Source: Sceloporus undulatus (taxonomy: Eukaryota > Chordata > Lepidosauria > Squamata > Phrynosomatidae). Taken from it: a stretch of DNA of 64,000 bases. Numbering within the stretch: position 1 is the first letter of the stretch; each line of letters begins with the position of its first letter. Made by a program: the position numbers and the translations under genes. The notes beneath the pieces were generated by a model that was not told the DNA's origin, made no database searches, and saw only the letters and a list, made by a program, of their open reading frames with translations. Below are positions 35,284 to 47,511 of this stretch, one piece after another. The stretch spans positions 121,290,342 through 121,354,341 of the forward strand of contig NC_056525.1 in assembly GCF_019175285.1 (NCBI RefSeq), in the 5' to 3' direction.

Positions 35284-38200
35284 TTTTTTATATCCCACCT
35301 CTCTACAAAAAGCAATTGGGGCAGCTTACAAAGTTAAAATATACAGTCCAAACCCTCAAACCCCCCTCCCCCCTTAAAAGACAATTAAACAGTGTGGAAT
35401 TAAAAACATAAAACATACTTAAAAAACAATACAATAACTGTGGTGAAGTCGGAGGTCAGCAGTTAGATTTTCCTTCCGATGGCCGGAGAACTATTCAGGA
35501 AAGGCCTGCCAGAAGAGATCCATCTTTATAGCTTTTTAAAAGCTGTTTAGAGTGGTAATATGATGGATCTTGTCCAGCAGGCCATTCCACAATCTAGGAG
35601 CAACAGCTGAGAAGGTCCTCTGGGAGGTCATTGACAGCCTTGCTTTACAAGGCTGTAACAAATTTTTCCCTGAGGATCTAAGTGTGCGGGGAGGATGATA
35701 TAACCAATTTCCCCCCCGAGGATCCACTTGGGAGAGGTGGGAAAATATAAATAAACCATTATTATTATTATTATTATTATTATATGGAAGGAGGCGGTCC
35801 CGAAGATAGGTTGGACCCAAGCCATTTAGGGCTTTAAAGGTGATAACCAACTCCTTGTACTGGGCCTGGAAACTGATGGGCAGCCAGTGAAGTGATCTTA
35901 AGATCGGTGTTATATGGTCTCTTCTGGATGTACCAGAGACCAGTCTGGCTGCCATGTTCTGAACTAATTGAAGTGTCCGGACCAAGCACGAGGGTAGCCC
36001 CATGTAGAGCGCATTACAGAAATCAAGGCGTGAGGTTATCAGCGCATGTACTACGGTCTCAAGGTCCCTGACTTTCAGGAAAGGGCGCAGCTGGTGTATC
36101 AGCCGAAGCTGATAAAAGGCACTCCTGTTAGAAAGCTAGTTTATCCCTAGTTTCTAAGTCAGGGACAATTGATCTTCCCTGCCCTGCCCCTGGTTTTACC
36201 TGATAAAATAAAACACTCAGAAGTAAGAATCAAGCAACCATACATATTGTGTGGTGCCATCCTGGGTGTGTATGGAATTTAGGTATTAGTGGAACTACAT
36301 ACCAGGTATGAGCAAGCATTAGAGATCAGAATTTTTTTTAAAAGGTGGGGCATTTGCCTTTGTGAGATGATTAAATTGTTCTTTGTTTTGAAGCTTATTC
36401 TTGTACATAGAAGACAGGGCCGTTTCATGTTGTTTCTTAAACTTTTTATTTTGATAGATTTTGCTGGAAAAGTTTTCCTGGCAGATTTTGATAAAAGTAG
36501 AAAATTAATTGATGAAGACGAGAAGGACTGTATAATCCAAAGAGATCTGAAGGTATGGATTTTTTTAAAAAAAAATAACATTACATACATAATGTCTTCT
36601 GCAGACATTTCTATTGATGGTTTAACATCCTTGTTTGTTGATTCTTGCATAACAATTCTCTAATGATAACTGCTTAAGTAATAGAAATTGAAAGTAGGGA
36701 AAACCTCTTCTTAACTAAAAGAAGTACAAAGAGGAATCCTCCCATGATCTGCACATTATTAGATCAATTCATAAATCACATGAAGTCATGGTGAATAATA
36801 AAATAACCAAGGTTGCAGATGTGGTGAAATCACAAGTAGGTATTGAAATACTCAGAAAGGCTCTCTTAGGTTTGGATGACAGCACAACAAAATTGTGAAT
36901 GAGATTCCCCATAGATAAGCGTATAAGGTATTGTGCATTGAGACAAAATAATTAAACCACAACTATGCTTTAGTGGAGTTTCAGTTTGTTGTTGAGTACA
37001 CAGGAAAGAGATCTTGGGGTTGTAGCTCAAGGAAAATGGAAGTAACTGTGAAGCAAGTGAAAAAAAGACTCAGTGTCAGGACTGCCAGTATCATGTTTTA
37101 TTTAAATAAATCTTTGAAGTAGCTGTATTTGGATTATTATATTCTTTTAAAAAAACTAGACATACATAGGTAACTTATAGAAGTCCCTAAAGCAAGATAT
37201 TTGATGGTGCATACTGTCTTAGAACGTTCTATTTAAGACTAGACAAGCATTTGAAGAATAGATCTGTTAATAGCTACTAGCCATAATAGCTAATAAAACC
37301 ATCATATTCAGAGCCAGAATAATTATCGTACACTTTGTCTAAAGAGATCAAGAAATTGTACAGTATATGGTGTTAATCCATTTTCCCCATCATGAACAGA
37401 TATGGGCCCATTACAAACAGGCTTAAAAGTGCGCGCTCTGCGTGTGCTAGGCTTAGAAAGGAGCGTCTTTTCTAGACGCCCCTAACCCTAGCATGTGCGG
37501 AGTGCGCACAAAATGGTGGCGGCCATTCCACACGGCCGCCACCATTACGACGTCACGACCACGCCGCCTCTATACGGGGCGGCGCGGACGTGACATCATC
37601 ACGCTGCGCCAGGGCACATAGTGCACCCCTTCCCTGGCCGCAAAAGGAGCTCCGAAATGGAGCTCCTTTTGCCGTTTGTGTCGCTGGGCGCAGCCTTCAG
37701 ATGGCTGCGCCCAGCGACGCAGAGGAGAAAGGGGCCAAGCAGCCCCTTTCTCCTCCTCCCCGCCACCACGGGGTGTCCTTGGGGCTTGAAGCCCCAAGGA
37801 CACCCCTTTCCAGGCTGCGGGGAAGGGGCCTTTTGCCACTTCCCTGCGGCCTGGAAAGCGGTGGATCAGGGCCTCAGCGGCTGCCGCTCTGGCCGCTGAG
37901 GCCCCGATCCGGCTGGGAAAGGGGCGGGTGCAGGCCGTCGCTTTTCGGCGGTCTGTAACCCGCCATAAAGTAATTGAGGTCCAGATAAAGAGACTGGCAA
38001 AGATAGCTTTGTGATGGGCCCATCCATACTACACAATTATAGCACTACAATTCCACCTCATAGTGGAATCTCCTATGGAATCCTGGGATTTGTAGTTTAG
38101 GGAGGGGTATTTGGAATTCTCAGCCAGGGAGTTCCTCTTGAACCTCTGACCAAACTACAAACCCCAGGACTCTACAGCCATGGCAGTTAAAGTGGAATAT

Positions 38201-41200
38201 AGCGCTATAATTGTGTAGTATGTACAGGTTATGGTAGTTTGAACCCATCTGCCTTGTCCAAGTACAGTAGCTTTTTAACACTACTCAAAGATGAATGTTC
38301 TTACTGTACTTTCTTTAATTGAAGTTGACATTTACATAGATATATTAAAATACAATAAAATGAATAACAAAGCCAAACTTTTCTAAGAAAGCATGTAATG
38401 ACAACAAAATGATAGTCCAAAGGATGTTAAGGTTCATTACAACATGATTACTATTACATGTAAGTCAACTATGTCTTTACAAAAGAATAAATCAAAAGGA
38501 TAAATAGAGGATGAACACCCCTGACACTCCTTTGTAGACAGAAAGGGAACATACTTCAAAGGAGTCTTGTTTTACTGTACTGCTTGCCAGTCTGCTTTAA
38601 TGTGCTAACTTTTCAGACAGTGCCAAGAACTAAATTCCTGTGAATCAATACTATATTGAATATCAGATCATGGAAACAAATAGGGGATAGCCATAGTCTT
38701 CATGTCCCATTTGTGAACTTTCCAAAAGAATCTGTCCTGGACACTTGTATGTGTGATGCTGAAGGCCATGCCATGGAGAAAAATGTAATAACAAAATTCC
38801 CATCACATTAAAACCACAGACTCCAGCAAGACAACTTAATTTTTCATTACCTGGCAGCCTTCCTACTGAATACAGAGGCTGGAATTTCTCTACTACTGAG
38901 TCCTGTCCATCAGAGTATTTGTCTGTGTCTTCTACAGAGATAAAACAGGACTTATTTTTTATGAAAGTGATAGTTCATTTGACATCACCTTGGCATCTGC
39001 GTGGAAAACATGGGTGACGATTTTCCCTTGGTAGTATATTCTAGACTCTGTAATGCTGAGTCAGTGGGGTGGGGTGCCTTGAACATTGGATTAGGACTCT
39101 AGGGGCCAGAACAGACTAGCCAAAATAAAGCTGCTTCGTGTCACTTTGGAGGGTTATGCTGTTTAAATAATGCCTGTGTCCTAAGAGGCTAGAAGCCATG
39201 CCAAAGCCATGCACCAGTCCTAAGGACTGGACGACAGGTTTGGCACAGCTTCTGGACTCTTAAGATGCATGTGTCATTTAAAAAGCATACCTCCAAAGTG
39301 ACCCAAATCAGCTTTATTTTGGCCTGTTTGTTCAGGCCCTAGGAGACCAGGGTTTGATGCCCTGCTCAACCACTGAGCCACTTTGTGCAAGTCACAATCT
39401 TTCAGCCTAAGAGAAAGGCACTGAAAAATTTATTCTGAATAAATCTTGCGAAGAAAACTTTGGTGGGTTACAAACTGCCACTTACGACGCGCTCCGTGCG
39501 TGCTAGGGTTAGGAAGTGGAGTGGTAGGGTTAGGAAGAGTTGCCCCTGCCTGACCAGCCCTGGCCCCAACACGCGCAGAGCGCGTCATAAATGGCAGTGC
39601 CCATCCACATGGGCGCCGCAATTTTGACATCTTGGACGCATAGCGTCCAGACGTGTCACGACAGAAGTGATGCTGCGAGGGCGCGCTTTGCCCCTCGCGG
39701 TGCCACTTCTGCGTTTTGAAAAGGAGTGCCATTTCGGCGCTCCTTTTTCGCTGCGCCGGGAAGCGTCGTGGTTTGGCCACTGGGGCTTCCCTCCGCAGCA
39801 AATGGTGGCGGTGGCAGACTGCCCGCTTGAGGGCGCTCTGTAACACACCTATATGATCACATCACCATGTATCAGTCAACTTGAAGGCATGTAGCAACAA
39901 AGAAAATTAGTCCTCTTTATATTGCCTATTGCATTTACCTCCTCATTCTTTATCTTTAATTTTAAACCAGTTTGAGTTTCATAATTTGAAAGCTAAGGGT
40001 TGACTTTATATTTTTGACATTTAAAGAGCCCTTCCCATGCGTTCCAGATGCATCATGATTTGAATGGAAGATCAAAGGAAGTGGCCCTAAATAGCCTAAA
40101 ACCACCAGCTCCTGTCTGAACCTGTCTGATCTTGGAAGTTAAGCAGGGTCAGCCCTGGTTAGTACTTGGATGAGAAACTGCCAACTAGGTGCTCTAGGCT
40201 ATATTTCAGAGAAAGGGGTTGGCAAAATCACTTCTGCGTATTTTGTGAACTTCATAGGGTCACTATAAGTTGACAGGGAACTTGAAGGCAAATACATGCA
40301 TACAAGTTCGAGGGAAACAAATTGCTGATTCTGGAACTATCAATAAAGTGCTGTTGATTTGTCAATCAAGCCGACTGGTTGATTGTCCAGGATTCTGGTC
40401 TCGCACTCTGACAGTTAGCTGAGACTGACCCCTCCCAGCCAAACCAATGCATAAATTTCCCCCTGAGCCAAACTACTCCACCCCTAGCAAAAGCCCCCGC
40501 AACAGGACCCCTCCTTCCCTTCACTAGTTCCCATCCTCCATTCCTTTTCTCTGAGCTGCTCTTCTCACAGAAATGAAACTGCATTCCCAGCCTCTGTGAG
40601 CCAGATCCTCAAGGACACCAGATAGCCCACACCTGGTCCATCCTAGCACTACATATCACTATCTCTAAAGCCAAGCTAAAGCGCAACCCATCCCCCCAGC
40701 ATCCACAGTTACAATACATCTGATAGAATACATTAGGATTCTAACAAAAGCACAACTTGCTGTGTTCATACTTGCAGATCATTGTTCTCCTGCTCTCCTG
40801 AGGACGTTATTAGACAAGGGAAATTGGAAGTATAACCCAATGGCAATCTGAAGGCAATCAGGGGTTTCACGTTATTGCGTGAAAGAATATCGCACGCAAT
40901 TTTGGGCAATGGCAAGCTATTTTCGGGCAATGGGAAGTCAGTTCGAACGCAGTTCGAATTCATGTAAATTTGCTGAACTAGCGAATTCATGTGAATGCAT
41001 TCTGGCCCCACTTTTCTCTTCATTCAAAATTAAGAGAAATTCCTCCCGTGTGATAAACTCCTGGGTAAAACCCCACAGATCTTGATGTTTCCCTTACTCA
41101 GTGAAAAGAGTGCTGGTGGCAGGAATAAGTGAGGGAATGCTGCCAGGCAAACACAATTTAAACAAAGAGAGAAGGGGAAAGTTCCTTTTCTTTACTATTA

Positions 41201-43632
41201 TCTCCCAGAATTCTCCAGCCAATGGTTGTGGTAGCTGGTCCAAAAAAGTAACCCTTCTGATCTCTGAAGAAAAAGAATGGATAAGCTTTCCTTGCTCATT
41301 TTGAAGTGAAGATGTTTTCCTGGAGAAGACAATAAACATTTGTTGTATCACATAGGATCTTGAAAGGCTGGTTGTATATGTTGCAATGAGAGGCAGAGCC
41401 CAGTTTGAAGACTTGCCCACAGAGTGCCCAGTAGATGTGGATGATCATATGGAAGTGGAAGATCTCAGAAGAAGCCTGAACACCCTTGATGAAAGTATCC
41501 CACTCTCTGATAAACTGGAACACTTGATATACCATCCTTATTTTTGGACCAAGCAGATGTAAGTGCCAAAGAAATACTGGAAGCCTTAAGAAACAAATGT
41601 ATCTGATCTATCTCTTAAACGTCCTTACCCTGATTATTGCGTTAAGACTGTGGAACATTTTCCAAACACATGCATGTTAATTAAGCATTCAACACTTTTG
41701 ATGACTACCATCTGAAGGTAAACTACCTCCACTGAAATTCACAGATACCTCCACTGACAAGTATTGTGTTAAGCTTTCATTTTCCCGCAGTGCCCTTGGT
41801 ATGGAAAGTCATTCCCGGGGCACTTGTGTGATCGCCAGTCATGTGGCTTCACTGTCCCCCTCCCCCCCTCGCTATTCTTTTTATTTATTTTATCTGGTTT
41901 TACTCACAATACAGCCTCAGCTGAAGTTTAAAAAACTGTTAAATGCTTAAATTGCAGTCGCTGAGTTCTGGAAAAGCACAAAAAAATTGGGGGGGGGGGG
42001 GGGAGAAAACCCAAAGGCATGTTGGATAGGGCATAAGGGAGGGAGGTCAGGGTTATTGGAGAGGGTTGGAAAAGAGTGTGATGGGAGCAGCAGGCCTGGT
42101 CATGCAAATGAGAGGGAGTGTGGAGATGTGGTATCATTTTATTTTAGTTCCGTAACTACAGTGATAAAGGGGCTGAAGCTCCTGAAACAGAAGGAAATTA
42201 CAGATATTCGGCAGCAGCAATGCCAGCAGTTTAGCTGCTGCCTGAGGAAGGCAACCGCTCCCTCCTCCCTCTAATTTATATATTTTTAAAAATATATAAA
42301 TGAGTATATGCTTTACATCCAGAATTGCCCAGGTTTAATCTTTCAGATAATCCACTTTAAACAATATTGATTACAAGCTGGGGGAAAGCTAGATGATGGT
42401 AATGCAGGTTGAGTATTTCTTACCCAAAATGCTTGGCAGCAGAAGAGTTCTGTATTTTGGATTTTTTAAAATTTTGGAATACTTGTATTTGCATATACAT
42501 AACGAAATGTAATTAGGCTGGAGAGTGATTGAAAATCTATAAAATGGTGGGAGGTGTATATTCCTGCCATTTAAGAGAGCCTTGTCTCTCTCTCCAGCCA
42601 CATTTCTCTCCAGCGTTTCAAATAATACAGCTATGTACTACACTACTTGTGTTGTAGCTCAAAAGGTTTTGGATTTGGGAGTACTTGGGGTTTCAGTATT
42701 CCAGAAAAGGGTTACTCAACCTGTATTGTACTAACTAGTGGAACAGTAATTTGGCTTGATATGGAGCACAATTGCAAAATATGATGTATCCAACACAATA
42801 TATTGGCTATTACAATACTCTTGATTGGAAGTATTGGTTTTTTAAACATCAAATGCAGCTAATCCCCAAAACTATAAGGTGACAAATTGTGATACTGAGC
42901 ACAGTAAATAAAATATCTGACAGAGGGATAGATTTATTGTTGGGAAGAAGCAATTTTATCTGGATGTTTTAGGAATTAGTGACTCCACTTATTTGTTTAA
43001 ACACATCATTAGGGTTCTGAAGTTTCAGCAGCCACACAATGAGGACGGAAAGAGACCTGTTTTGATAAAGATTCAGAGCTCAGAATGACTGCATCACCAA
43101 AATGCAAAGCATCATCAGTTTGCCTTTACTTTGACAGGAAGTACAGGTTCTTAAGAGATGTTGGGAATGAAAGTGATATTAAGACGAGGAATACTAAGCA
43201 CCACAATGAAGACAGCGAGATTCTGAAGGCTTTGAATCAAGAGGAGCATCCTTTCAAGGACTGGACTGAAAAGGTAAGTTGTTCAGGCCTGCTGTCAGCT
43301 GACATTTCTAGTAATACATTCCAGTCATAGCCTGGTTTACACAGAGTCTTGTCATGAATGTTGTACATATGACTGACAGCTGGGGAGAAGGCTGGGAAAG
43401 ATGAATTCAGGCCAGATGTGAGGAGAGAAGAGTCCCTATGGAACAAGTTTTGCATCCATTTTCTTTGCATGATCTAAAAAACTGGGGATTCCTCTCTCCT
43501 ATTACTACTGATAGCAAAATGGAAGTGCCTCACCACCACCACCAATCTCCTCTAAATTCCAGTCATTAGTCACATCAGCCTTACAAACCCTGCTCTACTC
43601 TGATTCCTTGCACAGTAACATCCTGCAGCTGG

Positions 43633-43672
<40 letters not shown>

Positions 43673-46600
43673 GACCCTACTCTGAGGGTCCTTAGGTTAT
43701 CAGTGTCCTTGCTCCCATCTTGATCTTCAAGACTGCAGTGTAGCTATTCTCTTTATCATTCATCTTTGCTGAGTAGGAGAGGGCCGCAGGCTGTAGTGAG
43801 ATAAGGCGGAAGCTGTGGGTTTGGTGAGATGATTGTGTGAACTGTCTTCAAGCTGCCAGATTAGTTTGGATTCAGCCACTTGGATGCAAAATAGAAAGAA
43901 AATCCAGTAATAGTGATTTGCAGGGACATTAAAGGTATAATGGGTGCCCCATGTGTCCTCTATTCTTACAAACATCCCTCGGATAATTGCATAACACTCC
44001 AATTATTGTACTAAGAGAGTGACTTATATTATTGCCTGTTCAGGTAGCTTATTATACATAGGAAAAACTTCCAGATAGATTTGAACACATATCATAGATT
44101 GTCATTCAAAATGTTAAAAAAAGACAAACTCTGGATGCATCAAACATTTTTACAGACCATTCACTGAAAAATGATTTCCAATGATTTCCAATTCTGAGTG
44201 ACTGATAAAATCCATTTGCAGAGTTATAATTGGATGGGTTATGTTAAATTGTTATTGATGAAGGAAGCATGTGGGTTTTTAAATTGAACACTGTTGTCCC
44301 TTAGGGGTTAAGTGTGTCTTGAGATTTCCCTTGTTTTCTGTATATCTATTGGCATTTTAAATCAATTTTTCTTCTTAGCTCGAGCTTTTCCAGATTGTGT
44401 CCATCCAGCAGGTGGATCCAATGCATTATTTACATGTTATCTTTCTGAGATAGTCACTTGCTTGTATAAATAAGCCTAGGCCAGCATTTGGAAATCACCA
44501 GCCCCACACTTTGGAAGATAAAGTTGTTCATTGTTGGTTAGTAAGTGTCTTCCTAATTTCCTTTCCTTGTTTTCTACAGCAATGTAACTACAACATTGCA
44601 AAAGCCTTGCAATGCAGTTTCCATAAGCTTTAGGACTGTTAATTCCTGCCCCTTCCTGGAATGTTTCAAGGCAGCTGATAAATTTTTCCTGCATTTTGCA
44701 GGTGGCTTGTCCCTCATAATAGTTTTCTTTTAACAGTTTTCATTAGCATTGTTCTTTTTGACTATGCTTGCAATTATATGTCTGTGTTTTGACCATGTTT
44801 TGACCTACTCAGAGAGAAAATCCTCTTATGAAGGGCAAACCTTGCTGAATAAAATAATTAAAAGGATTTAAATCTCTTTTAGATCCACAAAGAAGTTCTA
44901 GACTGTATGGCTGATCCTTTTAGTGAAAGGGACAAGAAAAAGAAAAACAGACCAAAGAAAAGTTATGAAAACTGTGTGACAGATTTACTGAAACTAATCA
45001 GGCATACCGGTGAGCACTTGAAAGAGAAGGACGAAGAGTAAGTGACTGCTGTTTTCTTTATATTCATAGCTGCTCTGTGATAAGACATGCTAATAAGTTA
45101 ATTTCCCTTTTTTCATTCATGTTGCACCCAGTACCAGCAAATAACAAGCAAGTGCTGAACATCCCACCTATAAGTAGGCTATGGAATGTTGTTTTATAGA
45201 TAGGATGACTAGGGCCCTATTCAGACATCGTTTTTGTTAGCGCAGCTATGCAAATAATCTCACCCACACATTCCCGATTTGTTGTTCACTCACTATTTTT
45301 TTTATCGGAACCACATCTCTGTGCTTCCGTGAGTTCTGTTGCTCACACGTGTTAGCACTGCAAATAAAGATGGAGTCAACGATGCAAACATATTTGAAAC
45401 CCATTCAAGGCATGCAGAGTTTTATCCCAGTTTATCCCGGGTCTATTCACATCAGTTATTCATACAGCCAACAATGCGAATCTTTTAGGAAAACTCAGGG
45501 GGGAAAAAAATCCAAGATCGATTATCCTGGGTTAAGCAGGTTTTTTAGCAGCTGCCCTCCAATTTAACTGGATGCATTCAAAACAACAAAGATTCAACCC
45601 ATATTCTACCGGGATTATGTTCACCATCTGAATAAGCCCTAAAACCAAGAAGGCTGGGCCTATCAAATGGAAGGCAAATCAGTTATGATTTGTAGCACTA
45701 TAGGCTGTCATGCACTCCTTTGGCAGTTGGCAACCATTTTGTGGTTAGTGGAATGTCTAGGGCAGCTGGCACCAGCCAAGAGCAAAGGGCAGTCATTTCT
45801 TTACTAGAGATCTAAAGTCAGAGGTGACAGCTACTGTTTTTTCTCTCTCGGCTACAGAGGTAGAACTGGATACTGTATGATCCCCCATCTGTAAATGGCT
45901 GCCTCTTCAAACAAGTCAGTGCATGGGCAGCAGTAGCCCAAGTGAAACTGTGCAGGCAGAGCATTGCATCTCACTAAGGGGTTATTCAGATGGTGAAAAT
46001 AATCTAGGATGAATCAAGTTGAATCTCTGTTGTTCACATGCATCCCAAATTCACCCAATTAAGTTGGGGGGGGGGGAAGGTTGCTCAAAAATCCACTTAA
46101 CCCAAAATAATCGATATTGTTTTTCCCCCCTGAGCATTAAACAAAAAAGATTCACATTTTCAGCCATGTGAATAACCCATGCTAAAAGACTGGAGATTAA
46201 ACTCTGCGTGCTTTGAATGCATTTCAAATTTGCATCACCAACTCCATATTTATTTGAGTGCTGGCATGCGTGAGCAACCAAACTCCCAGAGATGTTCCAT
46301 GGTGTGAATAACAAACCCAGAATGTGTGAGTGAGATGATTCGCATCATTCCACTAAAATACAACATCTGAATGACCCTTGAGCAGGATGTAAGATTTTGG
46401 CAACTCTCTTTAGGTTTTTGGCTGGAACAAGGAACTCTTGCTTGGCATCTCAATAAAATATTTGGGGGACCTCATTTGATGCTTTTATAGTGATTCCAGA
46501 CTCTGCACAAGACTGGATTTCATTTGCTTGAATGAAACTTTCCAACATTTCCACAAATACATTCTGTTGTGTCTGGATATCATGTCCAGGCAAATCGTTA

Positions 46601-47475
46601 TTATTGTTGTTGCTGTTGTGTGCCTTCAAGTTATGGCAACCTTATCATGGGGTTTTCCTGAAGTTTCCTCAGAAGGGGTTTGCTGTTCTTTGAGTCTGAG
46701 AAAGTGTGACTTGCCCAAGGTCATGCAATGGGTTTACATGACCAAGTTGGGATGCAGACCCTGGTCTCCAGGGTCCTATTCCAATGCTCTATGCCACACC
46801 TGCTCTTGTTCTTCTGTAACAAGCCTGCAAATCTATAACAAGTTGTTGTTGCTTTTTTTTGTTTGTTTGTTTCATCAAGTTGGTTTAGACTTATGGCGAC
46901 CCTAAGGCAAAGTTATCACAGGGTTTTCTTGACATGTTTCTTCAGAGGGTGGTAGCCATTGCCATCCTCTAAGGCTGAGAGAGTGAGACTTGCCAGTGGG
47001 TTTCATGGGCAAGCTGGGATTTGAACACTGGTCTCCAGAGTTGTAGTCCAAGGCTCAAACCACTACACCAATAAGTTATATCAAACAAGACATGAAAAAT
47101 TGAAGGTGGTACTGGATACTCTAGGAGATACAGAACTGAGCGGAAAATGCCAGATCAGTGTATAGTTCTTTCACTGCAATGTCACTATGCCATGCAATGC
47201 TATTGTGATATTGCATATTATTGGTTGACAAAAATGGGGGAATTAACAAGTCAGTGACACCAAGCCACAAGTAGAGTTGCACTGGAAGTTACAGTGACTA
47301 GGTTACAGACCTAGGGCTGGCACTTCAGCACTAGCTGCAAATGTGCAATAATATTTATTTATTTATTTATTTCATTTTCATGCCGCCTTTCTCCCAAAAA
47401 AGGGACCCAAGGTGGCTCACAAATAAAAACATTTTAGAAGATTTTACAATAAAAGTTAAAAAAAATTAAAAATAT

Positions 47476-47511
<36 letters not shown>

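Noticed and set aside
37570-37958. GC-rich open frames on both strands
   Set aside because: They lie wholly inside a family B MITE made of hairpins and have no splice or homology support.
40090-40200. 5S rRNA gene
   Set aside because: The 5' portion of 5S is missing and the sequence runs into a SINE body.
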